A stretch of 64,000 bases of DNA from positions 297,408,709-297,472,708 of the forward strand of contig JBOZIK010000001.1 of assembly GCA_051453625.1 (NCBI GenBank), written 5' to 3'. A program made the translations under genes and the position numbers. This document shows positions 58,399 through 64,000 of the stretch, one piece after another. Every line of letters starts with the position of its first letter. Within the stretch, counting starts at the first letter, position 1. Source of the DNA: Welwitschia mirabilis. Taxonomy: Eukaryota; Gnetophyta; Gnetopsida; Welwitschiales. Under the pieces are notes generated by a model, which did no database searches, had not been told where the DNA came from, and saw only the letters and a program-made list of their open reading frames with translations.

Positions 58399-60443
58399 TA
58401 GTAATTAAGAATAGCAAGTTATTACTAGTAGAATTATTAGGAAGACCCTTGTTTATAAAGCTTCAAAATTTGGAATTAGAATAATTTAATATTATTTTAA
58501 GAATCAATTAGATATATAAAAAAAGGGCATAAATAGACTACTACTTCAAAAAAATTATAGTGTTTTACGCAAGATCAAAGAGAATCCTATTGTATATTAA
58601 TCCAAAGCCTATTATGCTTAAGTTAATTAAGGGTAAAAGACAGAGGAGAGAAGTTGGAACAAAGTAGTATTTTGAAATACTAAATTTTATAATTTAATTA
58701 CACTTACATCTAAAAATATTAGAAATTCTAGTAGTGTAAGAGTACTTATATGTATTTCTAGATGAATTACCAAGATGCTTATCTAAGTAAAGGTGATGAC
58801 TTTAAGATATTATTAAAACATGATACTAAACTACTTTCTACAAAATCTTACAGAAGACTTCTAGTTACATTAGTAGAGCTAAAAATGTGGCTGATAGCTC
58901 TATTAAGGAAGGATTTAATTATCTTAAGAAATTTTCCTTTAGTTACACCAATTTTAATCATCAAAAATAAAGTTAAAGGGCCAAGACTTTGTGGTTAGTT
59001 ATATAATGTAACCATTTAACTATAATAAATAGTTAATAATCACCAAGAATAGAAGACTTGTTTAAAAAATTAACATCTACTAAAGTTTTCTCCAAAATTG
59101 ATTTAAAATTAGGATGCCATTAACTTATCATTAAGGAATAATATTTCCTTAAAATAATATTTATAATTAGGTATCACTATTATGAGTTTAAAGTTATTTA
59201 TTTTATCCTTACAAATGCTCTATTGTCTTTTATGATTATATTGAATGATATTTTTAGAGTCTACTTGGATGTGTTTATTGTGGTTTTTATATATGATATG
59301 CTAATTTATTTTCCATCTATCTAAGAGCATAGAAAGCATCAAAAAAACAATGTTATAAACTCTAAGAAGGAAGATGTTCTATGAAAATATAGAGAACTGT
59401 AATTTCTAGCCATTAAAACTTAAATTTTTGAAACATGTAGTTATAGAAGAAAAATTTAATATTTATGATGATAAAGTTTAGGCTATTTTAGAATAGCTAA
59501 GACTAGAATCTATAATAGAGGTGAGAAGTTTTATTAGTTCTATGCAATATTATTAAAGATTCATTTTAAATTTCTCTAAAGTAGCTACTTTATAATTTAA
59601 AGCTAGCTGCACTAATTTATTTACTTAAAATTTTAAGTTCCTATATTTATGAGAGCATGTAAAAGTATTGATAAATCATAATATACTAAAATATACCACA
59701 ATTAGATAACTAAAGTGTTAGATACAGAACATAAGTGGAGTTTCTCTGGGACTATGTTTTAGATATGAATTATCATGTAGGGAAGGAAGATATGGTGATA
59801 GATGCATTAAATAGAAAAAGGTATGCAATAAATAGCTTAAAAATAATTAATAATATGCATGAGAAATTTCTGGATGATTAATATAATTGTTCCTTACATA
59901 AAATAATTAAATATATATCCATTAAAGTATGTATCACTTTTAAAGATAGTTTGGTAAACTATTTAGGTAATATTGTAGTGTCAAATGATAGGTAGATAAA
60001 GAAAATAATGTTAACAAATTTCATATAACCAAGTATTACATTTATATAGGAGTCAATAAGATGTTCAAAGACATTAATCAATGATATTAATAGGTAGAAT
60101 TATAATACAAAGTGGCTTATTATGTGGCTAAATGTATGATGTATTCAAAAGATCATAGGCATCTATTTAGAGTCATATATTTTTATGAAGTATTAGAGTG
60201 AAAATAAAAAATCATAGGTATGAATTTTATCATAGGACTTCCTAAGACAAAGGATAAACTTGACATCATAATGGTAGAAGTAGGTATTTTAATTAAAAGT
60301 ACATGTATCTATCTAATTAAAAGTACATATTCAACTAAAAGAATTACAAGAAATACACAAGAAGTGTTGAAGTTACATGGGGTCTAAGACAAAAATTTTT
60401 TAGATTAAGATAGCAACTTTACATCCAAAATTTGAATGGAATT
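58399..60443 (+). mobile_element. Chromovirus, segment 2 (protease end to integrase core)
   Basis: This continues segment 1 after the Tat-B insertion: a VFLDELP-like motif (about 58755), RT (58830-59400), RNase H region (about 59450-59830), then the early integrase core (a WVKIKNHRYEF-like segment near 60200). The integrase is cut at 60443 by the TRIM-like element and resumes at 61350. Confidence 0.75.
58762..59400 (+). pseudogene. Chromovirus reverse transcriptase remnant
   Basis: Blocks in order: PILIIKNKVKGPRLC (about 58950), KVFSKIDLKLGCH (about 59080), YHYYEFKVIYFILTNALLSFM (in pieces, 59165-59235) and VYLDVFIVVFIYDML, where the catalytic I/VDD is read IYD (about 59290), so the first Asp is Tyr. 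The wording is typical of plant chromoviruses (Del/Tekay type). Confidence 0.85.
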
Positions 60444-60697
60444 TGTTAAAGTTTAATTTTAATAAGGTATAGTGGGTATGCCCATGTACTATCTAAATTT
60501 GATTTTTGTTCATTATTATTTGCTATTGTGTTTGATATGATCCTCATTTTGTGGATCCATTTATAGTTTGTATTGCTTTTAAATTTAGATTACATTAATG
60601 AAGAAATTGAGTTGCAATTTCAGGATAATCCTTAGGATTCATTCTTTTAACTCCCTCCTCCCTTTTGTTATGCTTCTATGTGCTTTGCAACTTTAAT
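60444..60697 (+). repeat. Left terminal repeat of the TRIM-like element
   Basis: It shares with 61099-61349 the GTTTAGTTTTAATAAGG-like start, the GGTATGCCCATGTAC segment and the GCAACTTTAA end. Confidence 0.85.
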
Positions 60698-60710
60698 TGG
60701 TATTAGAGGA
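60697..60710 (+). other. Primer binding site of the TRIM-like element (tRNA-iMet type)
   Basis: TTGGTATTAGAGG directly follows the left repeat, close to TGGTATCAGAGC. Confidence 0.8.
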
Positions 60711-60847
60711 AAACTTTGGTAGATGAAAAAGAGTAATAAGAAAATTGTGAAAAACTCTAGAAGATGAAGTTACATAAGAAAGATCATTTTAAAAATTTTA
60801 ATTATTTATTTGGTTCTCATGTTAAAAATTGGAGGATTTTAATCCAT

Positions 60848-61016
60848 TTGAATGTGTCCCATTTATATTTTGGGTGTATCCCATTTATGATATTAGATGT
60901 GTTCCACATAAGTGTTTGTATGTGTTCCATCTATGCTTTAGATGTATTCCATTATTCTAGGTATGTTTCATCCATGATTTTAGGTGTTCTTCATATGTGT
61001 ATATTTGGGTGTGTTA
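60848..61016 (+). repeat. Minisatellite inside the TRIM-like element
   Basis: About seven diverged units of 21 to 25 bp with a TGTGTTCCAT.TATG consensus occur in a row between the terminal repeats. Confidence 0.75.
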
Positions 61017-61098
61017 TAGACATGTGGTTTGGATTTATTCAATACAATTATGTAATATCAATTCTTCATAAATTCTAGATGTGATATAAAGGGGAATT

Positions 61099-61349
61099 TG
61101 TTGGAGTTTAGTTTTAATAAGGTATAGTGGATATGCCCATGTACCATTTAAATCAATTTATGTTCATTATTATTTGCTATTGGGTCTAATATGATCCTTA
61201 TTTTATGGATCTATTTACAACCTATATTGATTTTAAATTCAAATTTCATTAATGAAGAAATTAAGCTATAGTTTCATGATAATCCTCAAGCTCCATTCTC
61301 CTAACTCCATCCTCCCTCTCAGTATGATTATATGTGATCTGCAACTTTA
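61099..61349 (+). repeat. Right terminal repeat of the TRIM-like element
   Basis: Direct copy of 60444-60697; preceded by the AAAGGGGAA purine tract at about 61089-61097. Confidence 0.85.
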
Positions 61350-62170
61350 AAATTAAATAAGGATCTTAGCATGAAGCTTAACTTTAATGCTATATTTCAT
61401 CCTTAAACTGATGGGTAAATGGAAAGAACTAATTAAATCTTAGAATACTTACTTAGATTAGTGGTCTTAGACTTTGATAATTATTAAGTGGCTCGTATTT
61501 TTTGACTAAATTTACATACACCAATAGTTATTAAAAATAAATTAGATGTATACCGTTTGAATTCCTCTATGGAAGAATTTGTAGAAGACCCATGTTTTAG
61601 TTTGATGCAACTGATAAAAAGCTCTTAAAATTACTTTCTACTTAATAATTAGAGGATTTGTATGAGTAGGTGAAGGATATAATAAGTATGTAAATAGAAA
61701 ATGAATACACATTAAATTATATAATGGAGATCATGTTTTCTTGAAATTATATCTATCTAAGGATATATTCTAATTTGGAAAAAAAGGAAATTTCACATCA
61801 AGATTTATAGTTCTATATCAAATTATAAAAAGGATTGATGCTATGATATATGAATTGCCTTTAAATCCATAATTGGTAATAATTAATAATGTCTTTTATG
61901 TCTCTTTATTAAAGAAATATCTAATAAACATGTCAAAGGCTATTCTAGTACAAGAAATGTTTATTCAATCTTATTGAACCTTTAAAGCCTAACTAGTTAG
62001 AATTATAGATGAAAAATAAGTTAAACTAAGAGGGAGAAGCATCTAATTTTATAAATTGTAATGGTTAACCAAAAAAGAGATAGAAGCTACTTGGGAGAGT
62101 AGAATAGATGTTTTGTAGGGGAGACCTAAACTACTTATAATTTTTTAGGAGGAATCTTGTTTATAGAAAA
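61350..62170 (+). mobile_element. Chromovirus, segment 3 (integrase end and chromodomain-like tail)
   Basis: A LSMKLNFNAIFHP.TDG.MERTN segment (61370-61440) is the YHPQTDGQ.ER block of the chromovirus integrase with the catalytic Glu region. It is followed by integrase C-terminal sequence and, at 62055-62150, a WLTKKEIEATWES segment like the W.....EATWE motif of the chromodomain tail that guides insertion into heterochromatin. Stops and frameshifts occur throughout. Confidence 0.8.
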
Positions 62171-63121
62171 AGAATTATCATGGATAAGTTCTCCTAAGAC
62201 CTAGCACTAAGCACATAATGTTCTAATAAGAAAATTTATTAATAAAAATATATATCTTTATAAGGGTTAATTTGTTATGTTAATAGCTAATTTATTATAT
62301 TTTAATCACTAGATGTTTGAGCTACAATGTTTATCTTAATGGCTAATCCTTTATTTTGTTTACTTAAATATTTTAGTTGTAAATTGTTAGTTCACGTGTG
62401 AAATATCTTGAAACTACTATAGTAGCATTTAATTGTACCTTTTTGACTAATGAAAAATTAAATTTCATGTACTTTCATTTGTAAAAGTATTTAGTTTTCA
62501 TAGATTTATCTAGTAGGGAAGAACAAAATGGGAACACGATAATGGATTTAAGCCATTTTAATAATCAAATAGGATCCATTTAATTAATTCGTTTTTAAAT
62601 TCTATTTAGTATATTTAAGTTTCTTCTACTAATATAAAAAATTTTCATTTACTTAGATTTCTTATTATTAGAGTTTTTACTAGTTGGTTTTTAGATTGGA
62701 AGTTATAAGTTTGAAGTTTAGATATAGTTTTATCTTATTTTTAATCTTCTAGGATCCACTCTATGTTTTTATATCTTGTACAATTTTATTATAAACTTGC
62801 AATATTGTATGGTTTTGTGTTTTTCTTGCTTCTTATTTGCTTTAAACTATCTACTTATAACTTTCTTGAGTACATCCTTTTGTATTTTTGAGCTCTCTAT
62901 TATCCTCTTAGTTGTCTCTTTTCACATTTGATTTAGAGTATCTAGTATAAACTTGTATTGCTATAGTTCAATAGATATTCTATAATTTATGAGACTTCTT
63001 CACGAGTTGGGTCTTATAAAATCTGACTGAAAGAATTATTGTGAAAACTTTAGAGCATAAAACCTCTATTAGCCTTTCATTGGCCATATAAGTGGGCATA
63101 AAATTAAGGGTGATGATGTTG

Positions 63122-63173
<52 letters not shown>

Positions 63174-63364
63174 ACACACACACACACACACCCACACACN
63201 NNNNNNNNNNNNNNNNNNNNNNNNNNNNNNNNNNNNNNNNNNNNNNACACACACACACAAACACATATAAAATTCCTTTTGTTTATAGAATGTGGGATTA
63301 CTCTATGAACCACATGAACAAACCCATTAAGATGGCTTCTACTAGTTATGGAACATTTTTATAG
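62171..63364. other. Non-coding AT-rich stretch; possible chromovirus 3' LTR
   Basis: No coding motif. The chromovirus 3' LTR should start soon after 62170, but I cannot pair it with a 5' copy. A (CA)n array lies at 63123-63262. Confidence 0.5.
63123..63262. repeat. (CA)n microsatellite with a 47-N gap
   Basis: CA dinucleotides run from 63123 with two CCA interruptions, break at 63200-63246 (N) and continue to 63262. All long frames over it are dinucleotide artefacts. Confidence 0.95.
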
Positions 63365-64000
63365 AGCTAAATTTGAATAAGAATTTCTCATCCTTCTAGT
63401 TAGAAAACCTTTAATTATTGGAAAGAAGTTTAGTGCCAAGTGTATCTTACTATGTTTTTGAATAATGAAATATTTCTTGGTGTAGTCTATTATGTGGAAT
63501 TGAATTCATTCTTATGTTTATCTACTACTTTAGCCATACTAGGAACTATAGTAATTAGAGTTCTAATTATATACTCTCTTTTATATATAATCTAGATTAT
63601 TGCAGACCCTGTTTTGGGTGTAGAGTAATATCTATAATTCTTTCTACCTTTTGTTCAAAGACATTTATTTTGATTTATATCTAATATTGAAACTCTTATA
63701 CCTTAGCTTTATTTAAGCTAAGTAATCCTAAAATTACATCTGACTTAGAGCCTTACTTTTATTATAAAATTTTAATGGCTATATATATATATATATAAAG
63801 CTTAGCTATGATTATTTACTACTATTTATTTATTGAAATAAAATGTTCATTGTTGTTCATTAAGTTATTGTAATTTATGTTATCACTTGATTCTTGTTGC
63901 TATTAAAACTTTAATATATATATGTTAGACTATTAGTTTATTTTAAATTAAATTAGCATATCATTATAGCAAAATTTATTACATCAACATATTTCTAACT
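63365..64000 (-). mobile_element. Second Athila-family copy, upstream part, cut by window edge
   Basis: The sequence matches 42960-43600 in the same orientation, for example TATGTGGAATT with its surroundings (63494 with 43065) and the segment TAAAATTTTAATGG (about 63765 with 43345). In the other copy this is the gag/protease side of the element, so pol would lie to the left if present. It is absent here, so this is a fragment. Confidence 0.65.

Larger units (their letters stand above)
60444..61349 (+). mobile_element. TRIM-like mini LTR element nested in the chromovirus integrase
   Basis: Two direct repeats of about 250 bp (60444-60697 and 61099-61349), both starting TGTT, flank a 400-bp non-coding interior. 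A TTGGTATTAGAGG primer binding site follows the left repeat, and an AAAGGGGAA purine tract precedes the right repeat. GAATT (60439-60443) and AAATT (about 61349-61353) resemble a target duplication. The integrase reading resumes on the other side. The size, PBS and PPT without coding capacity fit terminal-repeat retrotransposons in miniature. A 104-codon frame inside (60764-61078) mostly reads through a minisatellite. Confidence 0.8.

Noticed and set aside
60764-61078. 104-codon frame inside the TRIM-like element
   Set aside because: It mostly translates a minisatellite between two terminal repeats, with no recognisable protein.
63092-63364. His-Thr and Cys-Val repeat proteins on both strands; likewise 13876-14180
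   Set aside because: They are dinucleotide microsatellites crossing N gaps.
1-64000. tRNA, rRNA, CRISPR, operon or bacterial-type features
   Set aside because: None seen. The repeats have the structure of eukaryotic LTR elements and microsatellites, and no spacer-repeat periodicity is present.

Overview
The window looks like nuclear DNA of a land plant with a large, repeat-packed genome. It is AT-rich and strongly CpG-poor, is filled with decayed plant-type LTR retrotransposons (SIRE-type Ty1/copia; Tat-, Athila- and chromovirus-type Ty3/gypsy), carries a CACTA (En/Spm) DNA transposon, and holds fragments of typical plant genes. I cannot name the species. No intact protein-coding gene, tRNA, rRNA or CRISPR array is visible. 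Almost every long open frame is a pseudogene piece, an antisense shadow, a low-complexity run or an artefact across an assembly gap.

Layout. 1-8548: a minus-strand SIRE-like copia element (3' LTR cut by the window edge; env-like region, RNase H, RT, integrase missing its core, protease, gag, PBS, complete 5' LTR). 8549-13473: AT-rich sequence with nothing recognisable. 13474 to about 23935: a minus-strand Tat-type gypsy element with an extra RNase H domain placed before RT; its 5' LTR is cut short. About 23936-28161: a mosaic of at least seven unrelated plant gene fragments in 4.2 kb (ATL RING-H2 ligase, aldo-keto reductase, Rab1/RABD GTPase, GNOM-type ARF-GEF, plastid Ni/Co-transporter-like protein, choline-transporter-like protein, LRR receptor kinase). 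Six of the seven point the same way, and the ARF-GEF and Rab pieces are joined within a few shared bases. 30184-34860: a CACTA element with a readable TNP2-type transposase remnant and a Transposase_24-like second protein.

34861-40708 is mostly anonymous but has a hairpin-bearing degenerate tandem repeat (38630-39320). 40709-43350: an Athila-type gypsy fragment (minus strand), with a second copy of its upstream part entering at 63365-64000. 45390-62170: a nested stack. A plus-strand chromovirus is interrupted in its protease by a 12.4-kb plus-strand Tat element (46042-58398) and again in its integrase by a 0.9-kb TRIM-like element (60444-61349).

The parts do not form a pathway. The window records successive insertions, decay, and one episode of host gene-fragment shuffling. 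The strongest candidate for something undescribed is the 24-28 kb gene mosaic, which resembles the cargo of a gene-capturing transposon (Helitron or Pack-type), although I could not find its terminal sequences. Nine gaps of exactly 100 N are flanked by near-identical sequence on both sides and probably mark unmerged contig overlaps rather than biology.
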